Below, piece after piece: positions 7,926 through 14,779 of a stretch of DNA of 30,332 nucleotides. Origin of the DNA: a virus. Under the pieces are notes generated by a model, which searched no databases, had not been told where the DNA came from, and was given only the letters and a program-made list of their open reading frames with translations. The DNA lies in IMG/VR virus record IMGVR_UViG_3300044712_000255, positions 1 through 30,332 of that record; one strand, given 5' to 3'. Position numbers and translations under genes: made by a program. The number at the start of each line of letters is the position of its first letter. The stretch's first letter is position 1.

Positions 7926-8198
7926 ATGGATCCAGATGATTTAATATCTAAGTATATTGAGATGGGTGTTATCAATATTGAAGGCTTAGATGATAATGGT
8001 GAGTTTATGCTAAGTATTACTGAAAAGGCAGAAGAGCTTGCCCCAGAGCTTTTTGAGCAGCACCAAAAACATGTAGAGTCTATAATATTAGATTGGTTTG
8101 AAAAAGGCTGGGTCAATATAACATATGACGAAGATTTAACAGCATACATAGAAATAACTGAAGCTGGTGAAGAAATAGCTAAAAAGTTTGGCATGTAG
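7926..8198 (+). CDS. Small acidic protein, possibly winged-helix-like
   Basis: A 90-residue acidic protein with alternating helices and short strands. The repeated pattern of I-x-E/L-T-x-A-E-E near residues 36-46 and 76-86 (SITEKAEEL and EITEAGEEI) suggests two similar halves resembling the wing of winged-helix domains. A strong AGGAGG lies immediately after the upstream tRNA, 5-7 bases before ATG. Function is unknown. It is enclosed by two tRNA genes. Confidence 0.75.
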   Translation: MDPDDLISKYIEMGVINIEGLDDNGEFMLSITEKAEELAPELFEQHQKHVESIILDWFEKGWVNITYDEDLTAYIEITEAGEEIAKKFGM

Positions 8199-8205
8199 GT
8201 AACAC

Positions 8206-8278
8206 GCCTCCATAGCTCAGGGGATAGAGCGAGACTCTTCTAAGGTCTGCGTCGGTGGTTCGAATCCATCTGGGGGCG
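8206..8278 (+). tRNA. tRNA-Arg (TCT anticodon)
   Basis: A complete 73-base cloverleaf: acceptor GCCTCCA/TGGGGGC with one T-G pair, D stem GCTC/GAGC, anticodon stem AGACT/GGTCT with loop CTTCTAA, T stem GGTGG/CCATC with loop TTCGAAT, discriminator G. CCA is not encoded (CA follows). It reads AGA, the dominant Arg codon in this AT-rich phage sequence, so it plausibly boosts translation of phage genes in a host with less of this tRNA. Confidence 0.94.
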
Positions 8279-8285
8279 CAAATGC

Positions 8286-8322
8286 TATAATAGATTATAT
8301 AGTATTACGAAAGGGGTATAGT
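8286..8322 (+). promoter_or_regulatory. Promoter and short leader before lysis operon
   Basis: TGCTATAAT (extended -10 form, hexamer at 8286-8291) just after the tRNA, with transcription expected near 8298. Unlike the leaderless cases, a leader of about 25 bases carries an AAAGGGG ribosome site before the ATG at 8323. No clear -35 box is visible; the TG dinucleotide may compensate. Confidence 0.55.
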
Positions 8323-8505
8323 ATGCCTTGGAACATTAAAAGAAACGCAGCAGGATGCAAAGGTTTTGCTGTTGTCAAAGAAGATGGAGAACTTGTAGGT
8401 TGTCATCCATCAGAATCTAGAGCGCAGGCTCACCTAAAAGCTTTATACGCATCAGAAGCTGATTCAAAGAAAACAAAGAAATCGATTTTAAGAGGAGAAA
8501 AGTAA
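8323..8505 (+). CDS. Conserved small phage protein (MPWNI/CHPS/ALYASE type)
   Basis: A 60-residue protein with the pattern MPWNI..., GFAVVKEDGELVGCHPS, then LKALYASE. This short module occurs widely in actinophages, alone or attached to capsid-maturation proteases and other head proteins, from my knowledge of such proteins. The core is likely a small beta-beta-alpha fold. The stop overlaps the endolysin start (TAATG). A virion role is possible but unproven. Confidence 0.75.
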   Translation: MPWNIKRNAAGCKGFAVVKEDGELVGCHPSESRAQAHLKALYASEADSKKTKKSILRGEK

Positions 8506-9308
8506 TGGCAGCAAAAGGATCATCAGCAGCAATCATTGAAATTGCTCGCAAAGAAATTGGTACAATTGAAGGACCAAAGGATAACGAAACAAAGTACGGT
8601 AAATGGACTGGTGCAAATTTCCAGCCGTGGTGTCAGTCCTTCGTTTCTTGGTGTGCAGATCAATCTGGACTAGACCCAAAGAAGTATCCTAAGACTGCTT
8701 CGACAGTTGCAGCAGCAGACTGGTTTAAGAAAAATAATCGTTGGGCTGATGCTCGCAATGACGATCCAACTCCAGGTGACTGGATCTTCTTTGATTTCCC
8801 AGAAGATGGTGTAAATAGAATCTCACATGTTGGCATTTGCGTAAAGAACAACGGAGATGGAACAATCGAAGTTATTGAAGGAAACACATCTGGAACTGCA
8901 AAGGGAGACCAGCGAAATGGCGGAATGTGTGTACTTAAAGTTCGTGGTTATGAAAAGAATAACAAGAAGAAGTTACTTAATGCAGTAGTTGGATGGGGAC
9001 GTCCAGTGTATGCTGGAGAAGAGGATGCACCATTGCTTTCAAAAGCGGGTGTGGTTACAGCACCAGCATCTAAGCCAACAGCTCCAGTAAAAAAGGTGGC
9101 GTCTAAGCCAGCAGCATTTAAGGCTATCAAAAATGGATCAAAGGGTACAGGTGTAAAGAATGTACAGACACTCCTTGGAATCAAGGCAGACGGATCATTT
9201 GGCCCAGGAACTGAAAAAGCAGTTAAAGATTTTCAGCTTAAGGCAAAGCTTCCAGTAACTGGAATTGTTGATCAAGCAACATACAATGCATTAAAGTCGG
9301 CTAAATAA
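8505..9308 (+). CDS. Endolysin: CHAP-type peptidase plus peptidoglycan-binding domain
   Basis: A 267-residue cell-wall hydrolase. Residues about 8-165 form a CHAP/NlpC-P60-like cysteine peptidase with Cys43 in QPWCQSF, His108 in ISHVGI and Glu125 in VIEGNTS as the likely catalytic triad. A Pro/Ala/Lys linker (about 185-200) leads to a PG_binding_1 domain at about 203-267 (GSKGTGVKNVQTLLGI, DGSFGPGTEKAVKDFQ, VTGIVDQATYNAL). It would cut the peptide part of host peptidoglycan. There is no signal peptide, so export depends on a holin; holin-like genes lie about 5-6 kb downstream. AGAGGAG upstream gives a strong ribosome site. Confidence 0.9.
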   Translation: MAAKGSSAAIIEIARKEIGTIEGPKDNETKYGKWTGANFQPWCQSFVSWCADQSGLDPKKYPKTASTVAAADWFKKNNRWADARNDDPTPGDWIFFDFPEDGVNRISHVGICVKNNGDGTIEVIEGNTSGTAKGDQRNGGMCVLKVRGYEKNNKKKLLNAVVGWGRPVYAGEEDAPLLSKAGVVTAPASKPTAPVKKVASKPAAFKAIKNGSKGTGVKNVQTLLGIKADGSFGPGTEKAVKDFQLKAKLPVTGIVDQATYNALKSAK

Positions 9309-9784
9309 TGAGAGATAAATACTTGGCATCATCGCTAAAAGAGTTACAGGCAAATGTACTTGTATTCTCTCATTTAGTGCAGGGGTTTTACTGGAATACC
9401 GAATCTGTTCTAATGAGACAATCTAGAATTGTCTATGAAGAAATGTATCGTAAGTCAGCAAAGCATGTTGATGAAATATCAAATTGGCTCAGACGGCTAG
9501 ACGAAGAAGCTCCATATACTCTAGAAGAGTTTATTACAAATAGTAGTTTGGGTAATGTAAAGCCAGACACATATTGTGGTGTAGAGATGGCAATGCATCT
9601 TCAGCCAATCAATAATGTAATGGTAAATGATATCAAGTTTGTTATTGATCAGGCTATTCTAAATAAAGAGCATGGCCTAGCAAACTATTTATCTGAATTG
9701 CTTACAGACCATCAAGAGTGGGACTGGTTCTTGAAGTCAAGCCTCAAGCTTCCACCAAATCCATGGAAGTCTTTAAAGGACTAA
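9308..9784 (+). CDS. Dps/ferritin-like protein with altered metal site
   Basis: A 158-residue four-helix-bundle protein resembling Dps: LKELQANVLVFSHLVQGFYWN aligns with the first Dps helix and HWN motif, and YRKSAKHVDEISNWLRRLD with the second. By counting from the HWN position, the usual ferroxidase ligands His, His, Asp, Glu become Tyr28, Arg40, Asp55 and Asn59, so classical iron oxidation looks doubtful. Length is close to Dps (about 160). It may bind DNA, act structurally, or be a virion protein with this fold. It starts at the endolysin stop codon (TAATG). Confidence 0.7.
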   Translation: MRDKYLASSLKELQANVLVFSHLVQGFYWNTESVLMRQSRIVYEEMYRKSAKHVDEISNWLRRLDEEAPYTLEEFITNSSLGNVKPDTYCGVEMAMHLQPINNVMVNDIKFVIDQAILNKEHGLANYLSELLTDHQEWDWFLKSSLKLPPNPWKSLKD

Positions 9785-9785
9785 A

Positions 9786-10814
9786 ATGTTTGAAGATAAG
9801 TCTATCAATACGTTATGTTACGATGATATACTTTTAGTACCTGGTGAGTCCAAAATTGAGTCCAGATCTAATGTTGACTTGGATTCAATTTTGGGCAATC
9901 CTAAAAATCCAGAAGGATTTTTGCATATGTATAATCCAATATGCATAGCTCCAATGGAGTTTATAAGTAGTGTTGAAATGTTATTTACAATACATGAATT
10001 GGGTGCTGTTGGATTTGTACATAGATTTCAACCACTCTCAAAAAGAATTTCTGATTACAATGAGTTAAAGGCTCGTATAAATCCAGTAAGAATTGGAATA
10101 GCTATAGGTACTGAAGATATAAATAGCAATTCAATAAATGAGATATTAAAAACTGGATGTAGAATTATCTTGCTAGATATTCCATTTTCTCATACTCAGA
10201 GAGCTATTATTTCAATAAAAGATTTAAGATCAATGGTACCAAATAGTGTTCACCTAATGGTTGGCAATAGCTCTTCTGTTGAGTCGTATTTGCAATTAAT
10301 GGAAGCTGGTGCAGACTCAGTAAGAATTGGAATAGGTGGAGGAGCAGCCTGTACAACTAGAGTGGAAACTGGATTCGGTAGACCAGTTTTGGGTTCTGTC
10401 ATGGATATATATGCTGCAGTAGAAAATGATAAAGTTAATGGAATTATTGCTGATGGCGGAATAAAAAGTAGTGGTGATGTTGTCAAGGCATTAGCTGGCG
10501 GAGCTAGCATGGTTATGATGGGATCAATGTTTGCTGGTTATGATGAGTCTGGAAATGTATTTAGAGGACTCGCATCAGAAGATATGCAGATAGAACATTA
10601 CCCAGTAGACGATCCCGCTAAAATGAATATCGAGGGTGTGTCTGGTATGGTAGTAAGCAAAGGGCCAGCTAGAGTTGGAATTCATAGAATGATTAATAAT
10701 ATTAAAAGCGGTGTGTCTTATGTAGGCGCAGAAAACCTAGAGCAATTTAGAGATAGAGTTAAATTTATTCGTGTATCTCAGGCATCTATTTTAGAATCAA
10801 AACCAAGAATATAG
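9786..10814 (+). CDS. IMP dehydrogenase / GMP reductase family enzyme
   Basis: A 342-residue TIM-barrel enzyme. The N-terminus CYDDILLVPG, the catalytic-loop Cys189 in GGAACTTRVETGFG, IADGGIKSSGDVVKALAGGA and the C-terminal GPARVG...SGVSYVGA are all family marks. There are no CBS domains, and the length and RVETG wording of the Cys loop are closer to GMP reductase (about 345 residues) than to bacterial IMP dehydrogenase (about 490). GMP reductase would turn GMP into IMP and so toward adenine nucleotides, useful to an AT-rich genome; IMP dehydrogenase would do the reverse. The Gly-Gly-Ala before the Cys replaces the usual G-P-G-S. Ribosome site AAAGGA. Confidence 0.88.
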   Translation: MFEDKSINTLCYDDILLVPGESKIESRSNVDLDSILGNPKNPEGFLHMYNPICIAPMEFISSVEMLFTIHELGAVGFVHRFQPLSKRISDYNELKARINPVRIGIAIGTEDINSNSINEILKTGCRIILLDIPFSHTQRAIISIKDLRSMVPNSVHLMVGNSSSVESYLQLMEAGADSVRIGIGGGAACTTRVETGFGRPVLGSVMDIYAAVENDKVNGIIADGGIKSSGDVVKALAGGASMVMMGSMFAGYDESGNVFRGLASEDMQIEHYPVDDPAKMNIEGVSGMVVSKGPARVGIHRMINNIKSGVSYVGAENLEQFRDRVKFIRVSQASILESKPRI

Positions 10815-10898
10815 ACATAAGTCTTATAATTTGATATAATATATATGAGTCGCCGATAGGGGCTCTAAATTAATTTATTTGCTTAAAGGAGAAATAAA
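10812..10898 (+). promoter_or_regulatory. Promoter and hairpin leader of hsp20
   Basis: TAGACA at 10812-10817, a 17-base spacer and TATAAT at 10835-10840; a second TATAAT lies at 10825-10830. The leader of about 50 bases starts with a hairpin (GAGTC and CC pairing with GG and GGCTC, loop GATA, at 10847-10865) and ends with AAAGGAG before the ATG at 10899. A structured leader before a small heat-shock gene could act as a thermosensor or simply stabilise the mRNA; the hairpin is far from the ribosome site, so stabilisation is more likely. Confidence 0.6.
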
Positions 10899-11327
10899 AT
10901 GAGTTACATTAGTTCAACAGAAAACGCCTTAGGGCCAACATGGTTAAATGATCCATTCTTTATTGGATTTGATAAAATGTTTAACCGATTAACAAATACA
11001 ACACACCAACAGTCTGGATTTCCACCATATAATGTTCGTAAGGTAGATGAGGATACGTTTGTAGTAGAGCTAGCAGTAGCTGGATACAACAGGCACTCTC
11101 TTGAAGTTACAGAGCATGATGGGCTTCTTTCTATCAAGGGGGAGCGTCCAGAGGATGTAGAAGAGTATCTTCACAAGGGAATTGCTGGAAGAAAGTTTAC
11201 AAGAACATTTGCTCTAGGAGAGTATATGTACGTAGACTCAGCAGATCTAAATGATGGTATGCTTTATGTAATTGTAAAGCGTGAAGTGCCAGAAGAAAAA
11301 AAGCCAAAGACAATTAAAATAAAATAA
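10899..11327 (+). CDS. Hsp20 small heat-shock protein (IbpA-like)
   Basis: A 142-residue alpha-crystallin-domain chaperone. FPPYNV begins the core, followed by LAVAGYNRHSLEVTEHDGLLSIKG and the HKGIAGRKFTRTFAL block, with a C-terminal basic IKIK extension in place of the usual I-x-I motif. Hsp20 proteins of this IbpA type hold unfolded proteins for refolding and are found in several phage lineages. It has its own promoter and a strong AAAGGAG ribosome site, so it is probably well expressed. The window also holds GroES and proteases, which suggests a phage effort to control protein folding. Confidence 0.93.
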   Translation: MSYISSTENALGPTWLNDPFFIGFDKMFNRLTNTTHQQSGFPPYNVRKVDEDTFVVELAVAGYNRHSLEVTEHDGLLSIKGERPEDVEEYLHKGIAGRKFTRTFALGEYMYVDSADLNDGMLYVIVKREVPEEKKPKTIKIK

Positions 11328-11329
11328 GG

Positions 11330-11431
11330 TATAATAGTCTTATCACGCCATTCGTGATACTGGGCTAGTTACCCTTAGGATAGACCTGAGCACGTCTAGA
11401 AACTGCTCTTTACTATTAGAAAGATAATATA
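11330..11431 (+). promoter_or_regulatory. Promoter with about 90-base structured leader before fmdB-like gene
   Basis: TATAAT at 11330-11335 (weak AAGACA 17 bases upstream). The RNA would begin near 11342 with a perfect hairpin, TATCACG (11341-11347) and CGTGATA (11353-11359) around a 5-base loop. Downstream, TAGAC (11381-11385) can pair with GTCTA (11394-11398), while GAGCA (11388-11392) can instead pair with TGCTC (11404-11408); these two pairings exclude one another. The ribosome site before ATG 11432 is weak. It may be a cis-regulatory element or a small RNA; no known riboswitch class was recognised. Confidence 0.5.
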
Positions 11432-11614
11432 ATGCCAGTATATGAGTATAAATGTGAATGCAATGATCAAGTGGTTCCAATAAAAATGTCTATCTCTGAA
11501 TACCAGCCAACTCAAGCATGTGGGTTGTGTGGCAAAGATATGGGAAGATATTACACTCCAGCTGGAATTCAGTTTAAAGGTAGCGGGTTCTATAAAACCG
11601 ATAATCCTAAGTAG
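11432..11614 (+). CDS. FmdB-like zinc-ribbon protein
   Basis: A 60-residue protein starting MPVYEYKCEC, with a second pair CGLCG and the ending GIQFKGSGFYKTD. This matches the small FmdB/CxxC zinc-ribbon family of putative regulatory proteins very well in order and length. The first cysteine pair is C-x-C instead of the more usual C-x2-C. The role in phages is unknown. It sits behind a long structured leader and has no obvious operon partner, since the next gene has its own promoter. Confidence 0.82.
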   Translation: MPVYEYKCECNDQVVPIKMSISEYQPTQACGLCGKDMGRYYTPAGIQFKGSGFYKTDNPK

Positions 11615-11616
11615 GA

Positions 11617-11622
11617 TATAAT
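11617..11622 (+). promoter_or_regulatory. Leaderless -10 promoter element
   Basis: TATAAT followed by six bases and the ATG at 11629, with no ribosome site between, so the mRNA probably starts at the start codon. No good -35 box is seen. It overlaps nothing but the short gap after the zinc-ribbon gene. Confidence 0.6.
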
Positions 11623-11628
11623 AGAGTA

Positions 11629-11898
11629 ATGATACGCCAAGAAGTTATATTATTAAATGAAACACCAATAGATTTAACTATATCTGGAGCTATTGATCCA
11701 CTAATAGTAATGTCTATTCAAAATATTATGCCTACAGGATATGCTTATCTTGGAAATGAAAATGTCTCTAGGTCTAATTATGGACATAAGCTTTATCCAG
11801 GACAATCATTTATTATTCAGTTAGCCCCAAACGACAAGATTTTTGCCGTTGGAGATTCTGGTGTATCAGTTGCTAAGTTTATATTGGATATAGGATGA
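11629..11898 (+). CDS. Small beta-rich phage protein, possibly virion
   Basis: An 89-residue protein predicted to be mostly beta strand, with motifs YAYLGNENVSRSNYGHKL and YPGQSFIIQLAPNDKIFAVG. Short beta proteins with this YLG..NVS...G..L.PGQ pattern are frequent near phage structural genes and look like cupin-like or head/tail decoration proteins; this is recollection, not a search. It is translated from a leaderless promoter and overlaps the next beta-rich gene by four bases. Confidence 0.7.
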   Translation: MIRQEVILLNETPIDLTISGAIDPLIVMSIQNIMPTGYAYLGNENVSRSNYGHKLYPGQSFIIQLAPNDKIFAVGDSGVSVAKFILDIG

Positions 11899-12380
11899 CA
11901 CAGCAATTCATATCAATAAGCGGACCAGCATTTGGAGATATTGTTAGATGGTCTCCAAACCTAAAGGCAACTGGTTTAACCTTTACTGGAGCAAATGGCA
12001 CATACCCAACATACAACTCACATTATGTAAAAAATGGTCAGATAGTCAGCTTTTGGATTAACATCAATCTTTCTACAGTTACAAACTTTGGTACAGGTCA
12101 GTATATTACAGAGCTTCCATTTATGCCACTATCTGGAACAATGAATCACTTTCAGGCATGGTGTTTAGTTGATCCGACACAGAACCCAGATAATGCTGGG
12201 CATGCAATTCTTCAAGCAGATCACCTGGCAAACACTAAAGACTTAGACATCCATTACTTAAAGCAAGCTGGTGGAGCAAACTCTCCAATCATGGAGGCAA
12301 TGTTTAAACAGAATGATCCAGTAGTTCTTACAACACAGACTCATGTTTACATAAACGGAACATACATAACAGCAGAGTAA
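11895..12380 (+). CDS. Beta-rich tail- or fibre-like protein
   Basis: A 161-residue protein rich in Thr, Asn, Gly and aromatic residues. The segment NSHYVKNGQIVSFWIN followed by TELPFMP is typical of C-terminal domains of phage receptor-binding or minor tail proteins (a strand-rich module starting with 'variable quantity measured'). It overlaps the preceding gene by four bases. It may be a small appendage subunit or a detached fibre head. No chaperone or long fibre gene is adjacent. Confidence 0.6.
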   Translation: MTQQFISISGPAFGDIVRWSPNLKATGLTFTGANGTYPTYNSHYVKNGQIVSFWININLSTVTNFGTGQYITELPFMPLSGTMNHFQAWCLVDPTQNPDNAGHAILQADHLANTKDLDIHYLKQAGGANSPIMEAMFKQNDPVVLTTQTHVYINGTYITAE

Positions 12381-12404
12381 AACTTATTTAAACAGTCAGC
12401 ATGA

Positions 12405-12454
12405 TATAATTACTAAGTAATTCGAACAGTTCGTTTTACTTAGGAGGGTCTTAG
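12405..12454 (+). promoter_or_regulatory. Promoter with inverted repeat over the start site and strong ribosome site
   Basis: TATAAT at 12405-12410. An inverted repeat, CTAAGTAA at 12413-12420 and TTACTTAG at 12436-12443, brackets the expected transcription start near 12417, with a smaller CGA/TCG repeat inside. Because the left arm is partly upstream of the start site, a DNA operator is more likely than an RNA hairpin. GGAGGG at 12443-12448 is a strong ribosome site for the TTG start six bases later. Confidence 0.55.
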
Positions 12455-14602
12455 TTGACCAGAAAGCAAGAGTTACTTTTATTTACCCTGCTTGTGCTAG
12501 GGTTTTTGTCATTTGTATCGACATCATATGCAGATGACGCAAGTGTATCTGTTGATCAAGTCCAGGTATCTGATACTTCTACGGTTGTTGTTTCCCCTAG
12601 TCCTTCTCAAATAATAATATCTGCTCAGTCTCAAATAAATAATGCTGAGTCCACTACCGCTATCATAGAATCTCAATCTCAATCTATTACAAATATTACG
12701 GATACTGTGACAGCTACAATATCACAAGCACAGAACTCTATAATTCAGGCACAGGAGGCAGTTGATAGTGCTACAGTTGCTGTTTCTCAGGTTGATTCTG
12801 CTACTGTATTATTTGCTAATGCTGAAGAAGATGTGCAAATAGCACAAATTGCAGTAGATTCACAGACTGCGGTAGTAGAAGATAAAACTTTAGTTGTTGA
12901 ATCGGCTACAGCATTAGTAAATGAAAACACTTCTTCTGGGCTCACAATGACTGTATATCAAGATATTGGTTACAATAATGCTCCGCCACAAGGTGCTGGA
13001 AATTTAGTTTCTGTAACTACTGATACAAATGGTATTAATGAGCAATGGGGCGGATCTGGTCCATCCAATACCTATCCCGAAGATTTTCAAGTAAAATGGG
13101 AAGGTTTTTGGACACCACAGTATACAGGAACCCAATATATTCACGCTCCAGCTGATGATGGAGTTAGACTATACCTTGATGGTGAATTAGTAATTAATGA
13201 TTGGTACGACAAAGGTGGAGGGGGATCAACCGCTGACGTAATGACTACTGCTGGAGTATCAAAACAATTTGAAATGTGGTATTACGAAAATGGCGGTGGT
13301 GCAAACGTAGCTTTATATAGATATACAGGCAATGGATGGGAGTTAATTCCAGCATCAGAGTTTAGTACATCTTCAGCAACAGTAGAACAAATTCAAACAC
13401 TACAGCAGGCACAGACAAACTTACAAGTTGCACAGGCAACACTCGATATCCTTGAATCTGATCTCGCATCTGCAGAGGGAGAGCTTGTTGAAGCTGCAGA
13501 AAATTTACAAAATGCTCAAAATGAATTAAACTCAGCACTTACTTTAGTAGCAACAACTGTATTAGAAATGAATTCAAATGTATCGGAAGCACAAACGCTA
13601 ATTACACAAACACTTGTAAATGAAGAAGCAGAAAGAGCAAGAATTGCTGAAGAGGCAAGGCAGGCGGAAATTGCTAGACAGGCAGCAATAGCAGCTGAAG
13701 CTGCAAGAGTTGCTGCACAACAGGCTTATGAGGCAGAGCAGGCAAGAATTAAAGCAGAGGCAGAGGCAAAGGCAGCTGCAGAATTAGCTGCAAAATTAGA
13801 AGCAGAAAGAATCGCTGCTGAAGAGGCTGCTAAAAAAGCTGAAGAGGAAAGAATAGCAGCGGAAAAAGAGGCTGCAGAAAAATTAGCAGCAGAAGAAAAA
13901 GCAAAGGCTGAAGCAGAGGCTAAATTAAAAGCTGAAGAGGAAGCAAAAGCTAAGGCAGAATTAGAAGCTAAATTAAAGGCAGAAGAAGAGGCTAAAAAAA
14001 TAGCAGAAAAAAAAGCGGCTGAAGAAGCAAAAGCAAAAGAAGAGGCAGATAGATTAAAGGCTGAAGAAGAAGCCGCTAAAGCAGAAAAAGATAGATTAGA
14101 TAAATTAGCTGAAGAAGCTAAGGCTGGGAAAGAATTGTCTGAAGAAGAAAAAGAAGTAGTTGTAGAAGCATTAGTAGAAAATCTTAAGCCAGGAGAATCG
14201 ATATCTGCAGCACAAGTTAAGGCATCTGGTGTATCTTATGCGGACCTACCACCTTCAACTCCAATTAAATTAAGAACAGATGAAAGTGGAAACCCACTTG
14301 TTATTACAGCTGAAGTTGCTGCACAAGTTGAGTTAGTTCAAGACCCAGGAGCATTACTAGAAGCGGCATTAACTGATCCAGGAGCGGCATTAGCTGCTTT
14401 AGGCAGTATCGGTGCAGATATGACTGAAGAAGAAAGAGAAGAAGCAAAAGATATGGTGGTTGCAACTGTGGTAGCAGCAGGAGCAGCAATTAACGCAGTA
14501 GGTGCTGCAACAACTGGTGGATCAACTGGTGGTGGCGGAGGAGGTTCTGGTGGAGGCTCAGGAAGCAATTCACCAGGTTCAAGAGGAGGAAGAAGATGGT
14601 AA
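12455..14602 (+). CDS. Secreted PA14-domain protein with long Ala/Glu coiled coil
   Basis: A 715-residue exported protein starting at TTG. Residues 1-27 form a signal peptide ending near SYADD. Residues about 30-155 are Ser/Gln/Val-rich helix. A PA14 domain spans about 160-300, with FWTPQYTGTQYIHAPADDGVRLYLDG; the DD pair before R-L-Y is the calcium/sugar-binding mark of PA14 adhesins. Residues about 310-570 are a TolA-like Ala/Glu/Lys coiled coil. About 570-680 is a mixed domain and the last 30 residues are Gly/Ser-rich, ending RGGRRW. It may be a surface adhesin, a tail fibre or a host-envelope protein. The repetitive coiled-coil section could be length-variable. Confidence 0.85.
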   Translation: MTRKQELLLFTLLVLGFLSFVSTSYADDASVSVDQVQVSDTSTVVVSPSPSQIIISAQSQINNAESTTAIIESQSQSITNITDTVTATISQAQNSIIQAQEAVDSATVAVSQVDSATVLFANAEEDVQIAQIAVDSQTAVVEDKTLVVESATALVNENTSSGLTMTVYQDIGYNNAPPQGAGNLVSVTTDTNGINEQWGGSGPSNTYPEDFQVKWEGFWTPQYTGTQYIHAPADDGVRLYLDGELVINDWYDKGGGGSTADVMTTAGVSKQFEMWYYENGGGANVALYRYTGNGWELIPASEFSTSSATVEQIQTLQQAQTNLQVAQATLDILESDLASAEGELVEAAENLQNAQNELNSALTLVATTVLEMNSNVSEAQTLITQTLVNEEAERARIAEEARQAEIARQAAIAAEAARVAAQQAYEAEQARIKAEAEAKAAAELAAKLEAERIAAEEAAKKAEEERIAAEKEAAEKLAAEEKAKAEAEAKLKAEEEAKAKAELEAKLKAEEEAKKIAEKKAAEEAKAKEEADRLKAEEEAAKAEKDRLDKLAEEAKAGKELSEEEKEVVVEALVENLKPGESISAAQVKASGVSYADLPPSTPIKLRTDESGNPLVITAEVAAQVELVQDPGALLEAALTDPGAALAALGSIGADMTEEEREEAKDMVVATVVAAGAAINAVGAATTGGSTGGGGGGSGGGSGSNSPGSRGGRRW

Positions 14603-14778
14603 GAATAATAAAGAATATCGTAAAAGATATGATAGACCAAGCATGGACCCTTCTCGGTATGTTTATTGCTTGGGTAGTTTTGGACGGAAGTGCTAAAACT
14701 GTAGTTGGATATGGAATTATGTTGACTACAGCTATTTGGATAGTAACTAGTCCAATAAGAAATAAGGAGGATGAATAA
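14596..14778 (+). CDS. Small two-helix membrane protein, holin-like
   Basis: A 60-residue protein with two hydrophobic stretches, WTLLGMFIAWVVL and GYGIMLTTAIWIV, between charged ends. It overlaps the end of the PA14 gene by seven bases and uses the GGAGGAAGA sequence inside that gene as ribosome site. Size and topology suit a holin or a holin partner, but membrane proteins of other roles look the same. Confidence 0.7.
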   Translation: MVRIIKNIVKDMIDQAWTLLGMFIAWVVLDGSAKTVVGYGIMLTTAIWIVTSPIRNKEDE

Positions 14779-14779
14779 T

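Noticed and set aside
13620-14130. Tandem DNA repeats in the Ala/Glu/Lys region of the PA14 protein
   Set aside because: The repetition is at the amino-acid level with varied codons; I see no exact repeat unit that would count as a DNA repeat array.
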